In this document: positions 43,822 to 55,307 of the stretch, piece after piece
Position numbering within the stretch: position 1 is the stretch's first letter
Layout: every line of letters begins with the position of its first letter
NCBI GenBank assembly: GCA_963995505.1
Contig: OZ023188.1
Coordinates: 14,211,912-14,275,911 of the forward strand
Direction: 5' to 3'
From: Hypericum androsaemum
Taxonomy: Eukaryota; Streptophyta; Magnoliopsida; Malpighiales; Hypericaceae
Length of the DNA: 64,000 nucleotides
Notes under the pieces: model-generated
The model's input: the letters and a program-made list of their open reading frames with translations, nothing else
Database searches by the model: none
What the model was told of the DNA's origin: nothing
Program-made: the position numbers and the translations under genes

Positions 43822-45432
43822 CTACAATTCTTCAGGTACCTTGCCATCAAGTGATGCATGAGGTGAACGATTGACAAGGTGACAGGCAGTGGAAGCAGCT
43901 TCAGCCCAAAATGACTTAGGGAAACCAGCATTTGACAGCATACAACGAACTTTCTTCAACAAAGTTCTGTTCATTCTTTCAGCGACTCCATTCTGTTGAG
44001 GTGTACCAGGGATTGTCTTATGCCTGACAATACCCTCATTCTTGCAGAACTCATCAAACCAACTAGAGCAAAACTCCAATCTATTGTCTGTGTGGAGATG
44101 CTTGACATCTCTCCCAGTCTGCTTCTCAATCATAGTCTTCCACTGCTTAAAAGTGACGAAGACATGATCCTTGCTCTTCAAGAAGAACGCCCACACCTTC
44201 CTCGAATAATCATCAATAATAGTCAGCATATACTTGGAACCATTCTTTGTTGCAACTTGAGACGGTCCCCAAAGATCAGAATGAACATAGTCAAGTTTTC
44301 CCTGTGTAGTGTGCACACCTTTCTGAAAACTAAATTTCTTCTTCTTGCAAAACACACAGTGCTCACAAAATTCAAGCTTTCCAATACCCTGTCCACATAA
44401 TAATTCTCTCCTATTTAGCTCGGTCATGCCTTTCTCGCTCATGTGACCAAGTCGCATATGCCACAATGAGGTGTTCTCAGAATTTGTCAACGAGCCAGAT
44501 GCAGCAACAGCAGTCCCTGTAACTGTAGAACCCTGCAAAACATACAGATGTTTAACCTCCTTCTTAGCCTTTATATGCACTAATGAGTTCTTACTCACAC
44601 GAAGAACTCCACCTTCTCCGGTATACTTGTACCCCAATGTATCAAGAGTACTCAGCGAAATCAAGTTCTGCTTCAAATCAGGGATATGCCTCACATTCGT
44701 CAAGGTTCGAATGACACCATCATGCATCTTGATCTTCACTGTGCCAATACCAACAACCTTGCAGATAAAATTATTTTCTATGAGAACATTACCCTCCGCA
44801 CGTTCATATGTTGAAAACCAGTCCCGGATAGGACACATATGAAACGTACAAGCAGAATCAAGGACCCAAGCAACATCAACTTTAGACTTTTCATCAATCA
44901 CAGATAAAAGATTTCCATCAGATTCTTCTTTCTGAGTGGTGGTGGCAACACTAGCACTGCCACTATCAGAACTTTCTCCTTTCGGAGCACTGGACTTTTC
45001 GCCCTTCTTCTTATTCTTCAACTCTGGACAGAACCATTTAATATGCCCAACCTTATGACAGTTGAAACAAGTCTTATCCTTGTGCCTTGACCTTGATTTG
45101 CTTCTGCTCTTCTTCCTCGAACCAGACTTAGCATTCCTCTCTTCAGACCTCCCTCTCATAACCAAACCAGTCCCTTGGCTATTTTTAGAGGAACTCACAG
45201 TGTGCTTATCAATTCTCTCTTTCTCCAAGAGTGAATCATGAACATTATTCCAACTCAGAGTATCATGGCTGAACAACAGAGTATCTCTGAATTGCTGATA
45301 AGAAGCAGGCAACGAGCACAATAATAATAAAGCAAGATCTTCATCATCATACTTCACATCCAGAGTTCTAAGATCAGCCACTATATTCTTAAATTCATTA
45401 AGGTGGTCATGAACAGACTTATCTTCTTGCAT
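43822..45432 (-). CDS. Gag (part), protease and integrase of the Tork-like element
   Basis: 536 codons, the longest intact piece. Gag C-half with zinc knuckle CFNCHKVGHIKWFC near residue 120-135; protease site WVLDSACTFHMC (DSA) near 190; integrase zinc region WHMRLGHMSEKGM...CEHCVFCK near 325-365; core DYVHSDLWGPSQV, LHTDNRLEF and GVAERMNRTL with the D, D and E. Starts at an internal Met (45432) because a TGA cuts it from the first gag piece. Confidence 0.92.
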   Translation of the reverse strand: MQEDKSVHDHLNEFKNIVADLRTLDVKYDDEDLALLLLCSLPASYQQFRDTLLFSHDTLSWNNVHDSLLEKERIDKHTVSSSKNSQGTGLVMRGRSEERNAKSGSRKKSRSKSRSRHKDKTCFNCHKVGHIKWFCPELKNKKKGEKSSAPKGESSDSGSASVATTTQKEESDGNLLSVIDEKSKVDVAWVLDSACTFHMCPIRDWFSTYERAEGNVLIENNFICKVVGIGTVKIKMHDGVIRTLTNVRHIPDLKQNLISLSTLDTLGYKYTGEGGVLRVSKNSLVHIKAKKEVKHLYVLQGSTVTGTAVAASGSLTNSENTSLWHMRLGHMSEKGMTELNRRELLCGQGIGKLEFCEHCVFCKKKKFSFQKGVHTTQGKLDYVHSDLWGPSQVATKNGSKYMLTIIDDYSRKVWAFFLKSKDHVFVTFKQWKTMIEKQTGRDVKHLHTDNRLEFCSSWFDEFCKNEGIVRHKTIPGTPQQNGVAERMNRTLLKKVRCMLSNAGFPKSFWAEAASTACHLVNRSPHASLDGKVPEEL

Positions 45433-45447
45433 CCGGATAGAAAACAG

Positions 45448-45765
45448 TCATTGCTCCAAGCACAGTTTGTTGGTCAAACTCTTGGGCATGCACAACTTTT
45501 CAAGCTTTGCCCATAATGAGGAAGCTGTTGTCTCCTTCAACACGTCCCGCAAAATATCATCTAACAGATGCAACTGGATATGACTCACAGCCTTACGATT
45601 CTTTGACGCCTTCATCGCAGCGTCCCAACTCGAAGGCATCGACTTCTCATCAAGAAGAGTCTCATCCAGCTCTAGATGTGTCAAAATAGCACGCATCTTC
45701 ACCTGCCACAAAGAAAAATTAGTTTTCCTCGTCAATTGAGAGATTTCGTACTTCATGGAAGTCAT
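45448..45765 (-). pseudogene. Gag N-terminus of the Tork-like element
   Basis: Starts with ATG at 45765 (MTSMKYEISQLTRKTNFSLW QVKMRAIL), the standard copia gag opening, and stops with TGA just after KLCLEQ. Confidence 0.9.
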
Positions 45766-46110
45766 CCTGAAGCTCCTCGAACCAAAAAATCAGCCCAAAA
45801 TCGGTTAGAAAACTAAAATCAGCCAAAATAGTTTACTTTTGGTCAACCAGTCAAACAGTTGACTTTTGGTCAACTCGAAAATTAGGATTTTTTAACCCAA
45901 ATCTCTCGCAGGCGGCGGCTGACCCTTTCCTCCTCCTCCGCGACGACGGGTTCGGTGGTGGCGGCTCCAAGGGGTGGTCGGAACGCGGGCGGCGGCGACT
46001 CCAATGGTTTCAAAACCCTAAATCCCGATTTTCTCCCAAATCGGTTACTGTTCACATTTTTTTTTTCAATACTCGAATACTTGAAACTCAGATCCGGCTC
46101 TGATACCAAT
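45766..46110 (-). other. Leader of the Tork-like element with primer binding site
   Basis: Next to the 5' LTR the minus strand reads ttggtatcagagccgg (46093-46109), matching the initiator-Met tRNA site. The rest is a GC-rich leader; a minus-strand open frame here crosses the primer site and is not a gene. Confidence 0.88.
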
Positions 46111-46383
46111 TGTTGGAAAATAAGATCGAAACGAGTAAAACACGAGACACAAGAATTACGTGGAAATCCCAAGACGGGGAGAAAACCACGGGCAAAGGAG
46201 AGTCGTTCACTATGTTAGTCCAATCAGTTACAAGGCCTCCGTGAGGGTTCTCTCTACCTCACAACTCTCAACTAGTACAAATAAGACCTAGGCATAGGCC
46301 GTATATATATAGGAGACTAGTACTCTATTCTGATCAGGAAATAGAGCTCTACTCTAATTAGGAATTTGGAACAATCCCTAACA
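46111..46383 (-). repeat. 5' LTR of the Tork-like copia element
   Basis: Complete, 273 bp, followed by the ATACT TSD. Confidence 0.96.
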
Positions 46384-46388
46384 ATACT

Positions 46389-47138
46389 AATCTTTTAATT
46401 TAATTTATTTCTTTTCAAGACAATATGGCATCCTGGTAGTTAGAAATATTACGGGGATGTGCATAGATTGGAGAAAAGAAAAACCAAAAGTTGGGAGGGT
46501 GCAGGATAGGGTGATTGAGCAGGGGGCACAGAGATAGAATCTCCGATTGTCCAAATTAAGATCATAAGCTTCTCGCTTGTTAGAAGCTATCCGGAGATGG
46601 ACAGTTGAACTTGACAACCCCATGGAAAGTTGTATTCCTGGATCAGTCTTTCACGTTCATCACGCAACCCCTCACTTGCCCATCTGTTTCATCCTTCCTG
46701 CAACCCATTCCTTCCTCGTTGTTTCCGGACATGGACAGTTGAACTATAGAGTTAGTACGAACGTTAATAGACTTAATTTATTTTTTTAAAATCTCTTAAG
46801 CTCAAGCTTTACAAATGAAAAACTAATCGTTGAAAAAATCACCTCGGACTCAGACTACGAATACCAAAAATTCATAACATCGGTAAAATCAAGTTATTAA
46901 TGTATTACGGGACATAATATAATCAACACGGTTAACGTTGAAAATTGGACTCGTTAGGTTATTGAGTAACGGCAGTTGTTTGAAATAAGCTCTGATATTT
47001 AGGGGGTATTCATGTTTCCGTCCGTTTGTTGTAACAGGTAGGCGGGGAAAGGAGAACGGAGAAATGTGCCACGTAGACGGAGAATAAATAAAAATATATA
47101 TAAAAGACATAAAACCATATACTTTTTCAGGGAGATAC
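46389..47138. other. Unassigned intergenic region
   Basis: Only a direct repeat of atggacagttgaact (about 46597 and 46732) was noticed. Confidence 0.4.
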
Positions 47139-47743
47139 TGTAACGCCTCGTGATCTGACCGACTGTTTCCACAGACCAACATGGGTCTTTTCCAGTTTGT
47201 TTTGTCCCCACTCGCACGCACCTTGGAAAACTTCCCAGGAGGTCACTATCCTGATCCTACTCCCGGCCAAACGCGCTTAACTTTGGAGTTCTCTCAAGAT
47301 ATGTGTCAGAAAAGAAAATACACCTTGTTGGTATGGATAGTACCAATCAAATCACTTGAGGTTTTCAGACAGAACATATCATTTTCGGGGTATCACATAC
47401 ACCCCTCCTTAAATACGCGACATCCTCGTCGCGCCAGACAGAACACAGAATAGTCCTAGAACCATTTTTGCTTTGATACCAAATGTAACGTCCCGTGAAC
47501 TGACCGACTGTCTCCACAGACCAACACGGCTTTTTTCCAGCGTGCTTTGTCCTCACTCGCACGCATCCTGAAAAACTTCCCATTAGGTCACCCATCCTAA
47601 TCCTATCCTCGGCCAAACGCGTTTAACCTTGAAGTTATCTCAAGATGAGTGCCACAAAAAAATGTGCACATTGTTGGCATGGATAGTACCAATCAAATCA
47701 CTTGAAACTTTCAGACAGAACATATCATTTTCGGGGTATGACA
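47139..47743 (-). mobile_element. Cassandra TRIM retrotransposon (complete)
   Basis: LTRs 47139-47397 and 47484-47743 with an 86-bp interior. In minus orientation the interior has tttggtatcaaagc (Met-tRNA primer site, next to 47484) and the purine tract aaggaggggtgta (next to 47397). Flanks GATAC and AATAC give a 4/5 TSD. Each LTR carries a 5S-rRNA-like block: on the minus strand, gttaagcgcgtttggccg-type sequence and aggatnnnnngtgacctcctgggaagt-type sequence, the internal promoter and end of 5S RNA. No protein is coded. The LTR pair is clearly diverged from each other. Confidence 0.92.
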
Positions 47744-48544
47744 AATACATAAAAAGATAATTCGTTCAAAATTATTATAACTTAATCAGATTTTGAGTTC
47801 GAGTTTGTTGAGGTATGAAAATGACTCTTTTTTCCCATAAGAGAGTTATAAAAAAAGTCATTGGAAACACAGTAGTATTAAATAAGTAGATTTTTTCATT
47901 TTTTAAAAGTTATACTCAGCTCGAATTTGGATTAGTCGGCTAGTGATCCCAAAATCGAATAGCATAAACAAAAAAAGATAATATATTCTACCTTCACTAA
48001 GTTTAGAGTTATTAGACACGCATCAGTATTAAATATTTGTTGAAATTTTTTTGTCACATTTTAAAATTTTTTATCTAGTTTTAATTTATATTAGTCGATT
48101 TATTAGGTCCGTATACTAAATGATATTATAAAAATAAGATGTGGGGTTGATAGGCACACCTCCTATTGCTCTGCTTTTACCTGGCATCGAATAGTGCCTA
48201 CGGAATGTTGGACAATATGTTAAAATTAAAGAAATAAATATGGTGGCCAAAAGTTAAAAAATTAAAAGAACACTGATAACATTCTCAAAGATACGTGTTC
48301 CGTTCACAAAAATTAAACACAAATAGAGTTCAAATACTTTACTACTTAAATTTAAGTATGTGCCATTTTTTTCCTACTCTCTGTTATAACACTACTAAGC
48401 ATTATCAAATCTTATTTTAAGAGATATTCTTTTGAATGATTTTTCTTTCTATTTGTGAAGTTAAACTCAAAGTGTCTAGAAAAAAAATAATTCTCACTAT
48501 TTGGATTGACTAAAATGTATGTCAGGTCATATAACGATGACTAC
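47744..48544. other. Unassigned AT-rich region
   Basis: No gene or repeat recognised. Confidence 0.4.
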
Positions 48545-49260
48545 TCAGGTTTTTAAAAATATGATCTGATTGATAGTTCGACTGGTCAGACCGCAAATTA
48601 GAACGAAGAGCATACCAGATTTGGGCATAAAAATGTCAACCTTACGAACCGTCCAAAATTCGGTCAGACCAGATAGTTCGTTCAAATTTTTGACCCAAAA
48701 TTTTCGGGTTAGTAAGGTCGAGGGCAAATTTGGGAAAAAAATCATGACTCACCCTCCCCCAATTCCGCCCAAAATCAAAATAGAAAGGAAAAAAAATCAT
48801 ATATTCCTCAAGATATTCTCTCTTTTGGCCTCCCCACACCCACGTCTTCTTCCATCTACCTCCCCTCTTCCTCAAGCTCTCCTCGTCGCTTTGTCGGGGT
48901 CCATGGAAGTTCACGTCGTGACCTCGCCTCCTTGCAGGAAGGGCAGCCGATGCCCAAGGAAGATCCGGAGCGGTGAGTCTAGAAGTGGGCCTTGGCTGGC
49001 CGTAACCTCGAATTGACACCATGGATCTCGAAGCTTGACTGTCTTTCTCTCTGTGTGTTCGCTTGTTATGGAGGTTGGCCGAGAGGGTGGAGGCTTCGAG
49101 GCCTTTTGGGGGGAAAATGGAAAAAGAAAATGCCTCAGATTTTTTTTTTTTAGAATGTCTCAGATGGCAAAGGAAGAAATAGAAAGAGAAAGTGAAGACA
49201 AGGAAGGGGAAAAGGCAAAAAAATAAAATAGAAAGTGAATGTCGTGTAGACATTTCCTAG
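48545..49260. other. Mixed-composition region, origin unknown
   Basis: Overlapping open frames on both strands (for example minus 49253-48642) in a pyrimidine-rich stretch, with no recognisable domain. May be a retroelement leader or captured sequence. Confidence 0.3.
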
Positions 49261-51219
49261 GGAAGTGGGAATGGCAAACAAAAATTCTATTTATTTCAAA
49301 ATCTGAGTTAATCTGTAGGTGTTAGAAAATTAGGAGATAAGAAAAAAAATTAAACAAAGAGGATAAAGGTCGCAAAAGCCAATGACACGAAAGGGCGACG
49401 GGCTTCTTTTCCCACGGGCGAGAAACAGAAAATATATATTTTTTCCCACGGACCCACTGCAGACATTTAGTACGAAGAGTGCACAATCTCCAAGACCCCC
49501 AAGCAAAACAAAACAAAACAAAACAGAATATATATTTTTTTTAAAGAAAAAAAAATCGAAAGATTTCGGATGTTATTTCCTTGATTATAACCCATGGTTA
49601 TGAACACTATTTGAAACTTTTGGAAAACATAGACATATTTTGAAAAGAAATTGTTTAACGATCAGATATGCGGCAAAGGAGTTCAATTTTGTTACTATTA
49701 TTCTGATTTATTTATGTTCTCTTGTGAAGTTAATTTCTAAGTTTTAATTTTCGGCTTTTATTTCTGATTATTGATTTATTTTTGCAAATTTTTCGAAAAG
49801 AAATTGTTTAACGATCAGATATGCGGCAAAAGAAATTTGTTTTGACATGCTTTTTTTTTTTGTCTATTCCCTCCACTGGAAAAATGTTCCCTTTTCTCAA
49901 TGAATTAAGGGAATAGAAAAAGGGCTAAAAATCGGCAGAAGACAAACAATATTTGAGTGTGAAACAACATTGATGACAGAAAAAAAAGTCTTGAAAATGC
50001 AGGGTAATTAAGTTATAGAACTCTAGTTAAATAAATTTTCTGATTATGTATGTCTTCCATAAATAGGAGGTTGAGGTTAACTTGACTTTCGACGATGGGC
50101 ATAATATTTTAGACACTAGATTTAGGGTGCTATCATTGCAACGACTACCCTATGTATTCTCTGTATTTTCACGTTTATTGTGTATTGTTATGCTCTCACA
50201 TTTCTATATTATTATTTAATACGAGTGTTTAACATTTATGTTTTCGATTCGTCTCTAACATAGACATTACTAATAAAGACTCGCAGATCCTAGAGATGAC
50301 CTATCTATCTTGTCTTGTAACCAATTAAGGTCTCCTATTGAAATTACGCCAATTCAGAATTGACACTGCTTGCTGCTCAGAAGCTAGCTGAAGAAGTGAG
50401 ACTCAATTCGGTAGAGAAATTAATTGATAGTAACGCTATATAGCTAAAGGAGACACTAACAGACACATAAACCAGAGTAAGATACTGAGACAGTGAGAGT
50501 TCTAGACAGCGACCAAACACATTACAAATCTAGGATATAGCATTAGGCCCCCCTCTATTCAATAACTGTCCAAAACCCCTTCACAGATCCCAAAGACATT
50601 CAACAGAAAAGACTTGGAACGGTTAAAAATAACATAACATTACTTTGAATGTAAGGAAGTACTACCGCGGTTAGAGTTGAATTATTGCATTTTAATTGAT
50701 CGATCATTGATCCGAGTTGATATGATTTATATATCTGCCCTTGAAATTTACTTTCAAATAATAAAAAGTGAGGTGAAAAATTTATGATTAGGCTTGGAAT
50801 CTAGAACGAGGATTTAGATCTTAGAGATATTACAAAATTTTACTTGTAAGAAAATACTGATTTATACACATGTAGCTTGAAAGGACATCAATGGATTTCT
50901 TGAAAATAAAAAGTACATGATATTATATCGGCGGCAACAAATTCTCAATAGCAATATAAAAGTTAGCTACAAACTAAACTACCAAGACACTAGTTTTAAA
51001 CATCTTACTGAAACATAATCGAAAAAATAATAATAACAAGGAGCTTTCACTTTTTTTCCTTCTACTACAACTTTTACAAGTTAATTTCTCACAAACATGC
51101 CAAGAGTAAATAACCATCATATACCTAACAGACCTCATCAGATAATATTCTTTCATCTGACCTAAACCTCGATCTGCTTCCAATTCCTTTTTTTTGGATT
51201 AAAATATCAAATGAATCCT
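49261..51219. other. Intergenic region downstream of the Dof gene
   Basis: Contains a 40-bp direct repeat (gaaattgtttaacgatcaga... at about 49644 and 49800) and an LTR-like TG...AACA stretch at about 50048-50264 without TSD. The Dof 3' UTR lies in the last few hundred bases on the minus strand. Confidence 0.45.
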
Positions 51220-52284
51220 CTAAGGGAGAGAATTATGCTGATGCAAGTGATGATCACCCCACGAAGCATGAACTCCATTATTGTTCCAGTTGCCTGCACT
51301 CTCATTCCCATTGCTGTTAGTTGGAGTAGAAGCAGAAGCACCCACTTGCCCGTAAGAGTTCCCGAAGAACCACTCAGTGGCCGCCTCTCCACTGCTCCCG
51401 CCTCCTCCTCCTCTCCTCGGATTCGTATTCGCAACTTCGAGATCATTCCTCGACGAGATCTCCAGATTCTGGAACAAGATGGGCTGCAGCTTCTCTGGTT
51501 GGGAAGATGAAGGGTCTTTGTTTTGATCTAGAAGCAAGGCCATTCTCTGCTGCTGCAACTTCCAGTGCAGGTCCTGGTTTATAGAGCTCAGGGACTCGAT
51601 AGAGGAAGCGAGGCTAGTGTGAACGCTCAACGAACGGACCCCGTTCCCCGCCTCCGGGTTTCCACCGGGAGTACTAGACCCGCCTGGAAGGAAGGGAAAA
51701 GGCTGGCTGCTGAATCCCAGGAAGGACCCTCCGGTACCCGGGCCACCATCTGAGAGGAGGTCGAGGCTAAAACCAGATGGGCTAGGGATATGATGATCCC
51801 CGAAGGAAGAAGAGAATTGGCCGCCATAGACAGTACCTCCATTAGTAGTTGGGGAAGGGTTTAGCCTAGGGAAAGATAACCCACCTAGGTTAAACTCCAT
51901 AGCCGGTGATATCCCGTTGAACAGCTTGAACCCGCCGCCGAAATCCAGCTGGGAGGAGCCGGTCGTCGGGTAGTCCTTGTGGTCGCCGCCGGAGAGCCGG
52001 CAGGAGGAGGAGTTGGAAGAGGAGGGCCTAAGCTTCTTGTTCTTCCTGCAGCCGCCGCCGATGGGGACGTTCCTGAGGGCCCCACCCTTGGTCCAGTACC
52101 TCCTACAGGTCTTACAGAAGTGCCTCGGCTGGGTGAGGCTGTAGTTGTTGAAGTAGCAGAACTTGGTGTTGGGGGAGTCGCATCTCGGACACTTAAGGGA
52201 TGGCTGGTTCTCTTGCTTTGTGGTTGTGCTTGGGTTTTGCTTCTTCGTCGAGACTAGAGAGTCTTGCTTTGTTGGTGTCGTCAT
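51220..52284 (-). CDS. Dof zinc-finger transcription factor
   Basis: 354 codons without intron. Dof domain at residues 30-84: [20 protein letters not shown], then [20 protein letters not shown] and [13 protein letters not shown]. Zinc ligands C32, C35, C57 and C60 in CX2CX21CX2C are all present. The N-terminus is short and basic; the C-terminus is Ser/Gly/Asn-rich and ends [20 protein letters not shown], a likely activation region. The basic patch around residues 79-85 may act in nuclear entry. Dof proteins bind AAAG-core DNA. The single ATG at 52284 is preceded by a CT/GA-rich leader and a TATA box 310 bp up. Which Dof group it belongs to cannot be settled here. It looks functional. Confidence 0.95.
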   Translation of the reverse strand: MTTPTKQDSLVSTKKQNPSTTTKQENQPSLKCPRCDSPNTKFCYFNNYSLTQPRHFCKTCRRYWTKGGALRNVPIGGGCRKNKKLRPSSSNSSSCRLSGGDHKDYPTTGSSQLDFGGGFKLFNGISPAMEFNLGGLSFPRLNPSPTTNGGTVYGGQFSSSFGDHHIPSPSGFSLDLLSDGGPGTGGSFLGFSSQPFPFLPGGSSTPGGNPEAGNGVRSLSVHTSLASSIESLSSINQDLHWKLQQQRMALLLDQNKDPSSSQPEKLQPILFQNLEISSRNDLEVANTNPRRGGGGGSSGEAATEWFFGNSYGQVGASASTPTNSNGNESAGNWNNNGVHASWGDHHLHQHNSLP

Positions 52285-52680
52285 GAGGAGGATACTACTG
52301 CATGTTTGTGTTCTTGTTGCTATTTGTCTTGAGAGGGGGAGATTTTTTTTCTCGTAAAATCTCTGTTTTTAGAGTCGAACACCGAGGAAAGATTAGGCAG
52401 TAGGTGTGATGACCAATTGAATAGTTACATGCATGGGAAGGAAACGAGAGGAGGGGAGACAAAGAAGAAGAAGAAGAAGAAGAAGCGGGAAAGTGAGGGC
52501 GTTGATGTGGGTTTCCTCAACTTGTGATAACCATTACGAGAAGACGGTAGAGAGAGAGAGAGAGGGGGGGACTGTTTGTAGAGGGATGGGAAATGTGTAT
52601 ATAAGCTTATAGCTGTTGTGTTGGTGGAGGTTGGATCTTGTGGGATGGGTGATTTTATTACAAATTGTTAGTATCCAAAT
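52285..52680 (-). promoter_or_regulatory. 5' UTR and core promoter of the Dof gene
   Basis: The minus strand has cttatatac (52597-52605) as a TATA box, then a (CT)n run (52548-52563) and a (TTC)n run (52462-52486), typical pyrimidine patches near plant transcription starts. Confidence 0.65.
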
Positions 52681-52902
52681 AGTTATTCGGTCGATTAATT
52701 CATATATTTATTTGGTCAACTAATTCAGATGTTCAAATAAATTAAAATACAAAATTAATTTAGTATAATTTAAGATATAAACTTAAATTAGAACAACATC
52801 TTATTAATTTATCTAGGTGACTTGTGTTAGTGATAGTTAATACAACATATGAGAGGAAAATTGGGAAACTTTTACCATAATCACTTCATAAGTCTCATTT
52901 AG
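52681..52902. other. Upstream flank of the Dof gene
   Basis: AT-rich, nothing recognised. Confidence 0.4.
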
Positions 52903-52916
52903 TATACACAATAGTT

Positions 52917-53016
52917 TTTTTTAAGAAGTAAAATTATATTGATCTTGGTGTTATGTACAACAATACAATGGGTGGAAACCCCTCACACAAAAGGTGGAGA
53001 AGACTCCACATATCTC
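52917..53016 (-). mobile_element. Short poly(A) retroposon, 14-bp TSD
   Basis: 100 bp with a T-rich left end (A tail on the minus strand), flanked by perfect tatacacaatagtt (52903-52916, 53017-53030). Looks like a 5'-truncated LINE or SINE end. Confidence 0.8.
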
Positions 53017-53030
53017 TATACACAATAGTT

Positions 53031-53591
53031 AAAAAATTTCAAGTGACAATTTTACGGTGGTTCATACATAATTTTCTTTTGCTCTCCTAAATTTTGTAAA
53101 AAAATCAATAATCCAACTATTAATAAGAAGGGACCATTATAAGACCAGACAGGATATAGAAGTTTGAGTTGAGTTGATGACCTGGAAATTAATTAAGGGA
53201 GTGGATAAAGGAAAATAAAAAAAGATTTGTTTGAATAAATTTTTTCTTGTAATTTTCCAGATGCTCTATGTTGAATAATGCGACATGGATGCAACTTTTC
53301 TTCGTCAGTTACTTTTTTCTGAGCTCTTAATGAATCTAACCTGGGACCCATGGTATTTTCTCATATCCCTCCTCTCTTTTTGGCTTTTTCCCCTTGAACT
53401 AATGATACCTACCGTCGTTTCTGTTGAACAAAACTAATATAAATTCCACCAGAAAAAAAATTTAAATTTGATTGATGTTGCCGATTTTCACCGGAAGGCC
53501 TATGGCCGAACAAATTTTCCATGATATATTTTCTCTAATTACAATTTGGAAGTTGTAACCGATATTTTACATTATTTCATACACATTTTTC
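53031..53591. other. Unassigned AT-rich region
   Basis: No feature recognised. Confidence 0.4.
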
Positions 53592-53607
53592 ATACAAATA
53601 AAACACT

Positions 53608-53824
53608 TTTTTATAAGTAGAGATTGTATTAAAATAAGAGTTACAACAAGAATCAACTATGAAAAGAGTAAGTTACACAAGCAGTAGAACTACAATGCTT
53701 TACATACTTGATTCAATAAAAAATAAAAGGTCTTGGCCACAAAATACCCTACTATCGTTAGACCAATAGAGTCATTCTCGAACATTAAACAAAATAGAAT
53801 GCACAACGAAATCCATGTTACTTG
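53608..53824 (-). mobile_element. Short poly(A) retroposon, 16-bp TSD
   Basis: 217 bp, A tail on the minus strand, flanked by perfect atacaaataaaacact (53592-53607, 53825-53840). The minus-strand end (acaatctctacttataaaaaa) is that of a truncated LINE. Confidence 0.85.
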
Positions 53825-53840
53825 ATACAAATAAAACACT

Positions 53841-54259
53841 CGCAGCAACTCGGATAAAATTCTGTATTTGTGAATCTTTTCCGGGGATATTCCAAGAACC
53901 TTTCGTATGACAATTATTCGTGGTCCGAAATTATGTACGTCTGATGTTGATAAATAAAATTTACAGTTCAAAAAAAATAAATTAAAGATTTTTATAAATT
54001 AATGGAGTTCAAATCTTACGAATTTAAAAATAACTAGTTTAACAACCTTCCAAATTTTGGTGCAAAGAGATAACTAGTTCATTTCATAATTGGGATAGTA
54101 CACACGCCTGCAAATTTGGTGTAACTTTTTAATGAGTAATAAATTTTTACATATAAAAAAATAATTTAACAAAGTAGCAAAGTTTTTGCTTTGAAAGGTA
54201 GAGATTTAACAAAGTAGCAAAGTGAATAAGACAGAGGTAAAATATCTGATGAGACAACG
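53841..54259. other. Unassigned AT-rich region
   Basis: Holds a local repeat of gatttaacaaagtagcaaag near 54164-54222. Confidence 0.4.
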
Positions 54260-54268
54260 TGGACGGGG

Positions 54269-55233
54269 TTTTTTTTTTTCCTAAGAGGGGTTGATTTCCC
54301 TGACAAACCTCTGAATGGGGTTCTCGGGGAATGTTATCCCTGTCTGGAGTCGAGCACAAAAACGTTGAAAATTGAGCATTTTTGTGCGCAAGAAAACGCT
54401 TGAAACTGAGCGTTTTTTAGTGAAAAACTGACGAAAATCCGACACGCTCTGTTGCAAGAAAATCTACGCCTCGGCTCGTCCCTCGGCTCGGCTTCTTCCA
54501 AAAAATGCTCAGTTTTCAGCGTTTTTGTGCTAATTTTTTAATTGTTATCATTTTTTGTCAAAAAAACTTATGCCAAGTGAGTTTTTAATATATCGTGTTG
54601 TCTTATTTTAATTCTCGCCAAAATTAGGCCCAAAATACCACACAATAAGGTATTTTTCTCTAACCCACAATAAACCAAAATTTTTAAAATTTATGGAGTA
54701 GGTTCTCAATTTTTTGCCAAGCTGCACCAATTATTATAGATTTTAATTGCTCAATAATACATACTACCCTATATACTATACATGTAAAAGTTAAAAAATT
54801 AATGAAATATGAGATTTAATGAGTCAAAAATTTGAGATTAAAATTTAGGATGTAAAAAATTATTATTACAAATTAAATTAGGAAGTATCGTTTGGCCTCA
54901 AATTTAATTAGAATGTAAAAAAAAGCAAGTAAGTCAGTTAAAAAAAAGGCAGAGTTATTACCTGAAAAAATTAGCACAAAAACGCTGAAAACTGAGCATT
55001 TTTTGGAAGAAGCCGAGCCGAGGGACGAGCCGAGGTATAGATTCTCTTGCGACAGAGCGTGTCGGATTTTCGTCGGCTTTTCACTAAAAACGCTCAGTTT
55101 CAAGCGTTTTCTTGCGCACAAAAATGCTCAATTTTCAGCATTTTTGTGCTCGACCCCAGACAGGGATAACATTCCCCGAGAACCCCATTCAGGAGTTTGT
55201 CAGGAAAATCAACCCCTCTTAGAAAAAAAAACC
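54269..55233. mobile_element. Long-TIR DNA transposon, MULE-like MITE
   Basis: 965 bp. About 270 bp at each end are imperfect inverted repeats: cctaagaggggttgatttcc ... ggcttcttccaaaaaatgct on the left, and the reverse complement on the right (54967-55233). Flanked by TGGACGGGG on both sides (54260-54268, 55234-55242); depending on whether the ends begin with GG, the duplication is 7-9 bp. That size and the TIR length fit Mutator-like elements best. The 430-bp centre is AT-rich with no transposase. Confidence 0.85.
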
Positions 55234-55242
55234 TGGACGGGG

Positions 55243-55290
55243 CTTGATAATGTATGGGGCACCAGTTATATCGGATAAATCAGAGATAGC
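55243..55290. other. Spacer between two insertions
   Basis: Target sequence only. Confidence 0.4.
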
Positions 55291-55307
55291 GGCAGCCGCA
55301 GAGATTT

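Larger units (their letters stand above)
40820..46383 (-). mobile_element. Ty1/copia retrotransposon (Tork/Tnt1-like), recently inserted but broken
   Basis: Minus orientation. LTRs 40820-41092 and 46111-46383, both 273 bp with about nine differences by eye (near 3%). Perfect 5-bp TSD ATACT (40815-40819, 46384-46388). Met-tRNA primer site next to the 5' LTR and a purine tract next to the 3' LTR. Frames in order gag, protease, integrase, reverse transcriptase, RNase H. Breaks: a stop at about 45442, a stop at 43819-43821, a TGA and a TAA within the reverse transcriptase, a 577-bp tandem duplication and a frame change near 41550. A solo LTR of the same family is at 7520-7788. Confidence 0.96.

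Noticed and set aside
45882..46172. Minus-strand 96-residue frame in the copia leader
   Set aside because: It crosses the primer binding site and the LTR boundary, so it cannot be a separate gene.
46597..46748. Repeat of atggacagttgaact as transposon ends
   Set aside because: Only 15 bp, direct, with nothing element-like between.
47139..47743. Genuine 5S rRNA genes
   Set aside because: The 5S-like block is partial and mutated and lies in paired LTRs with primer site and purine tract, so it is Cassandra.
50048..50267. LTR-like stretch TGTATGTC...TCTCTAACA
   Set aside because: Flanks do not match and no homologous copy occurs in the window; too weak to list as an element.
51979..52257. Plus-strand frame opposite the Dof domain
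   Set aside because: Antisense shadow of the Dof gene.
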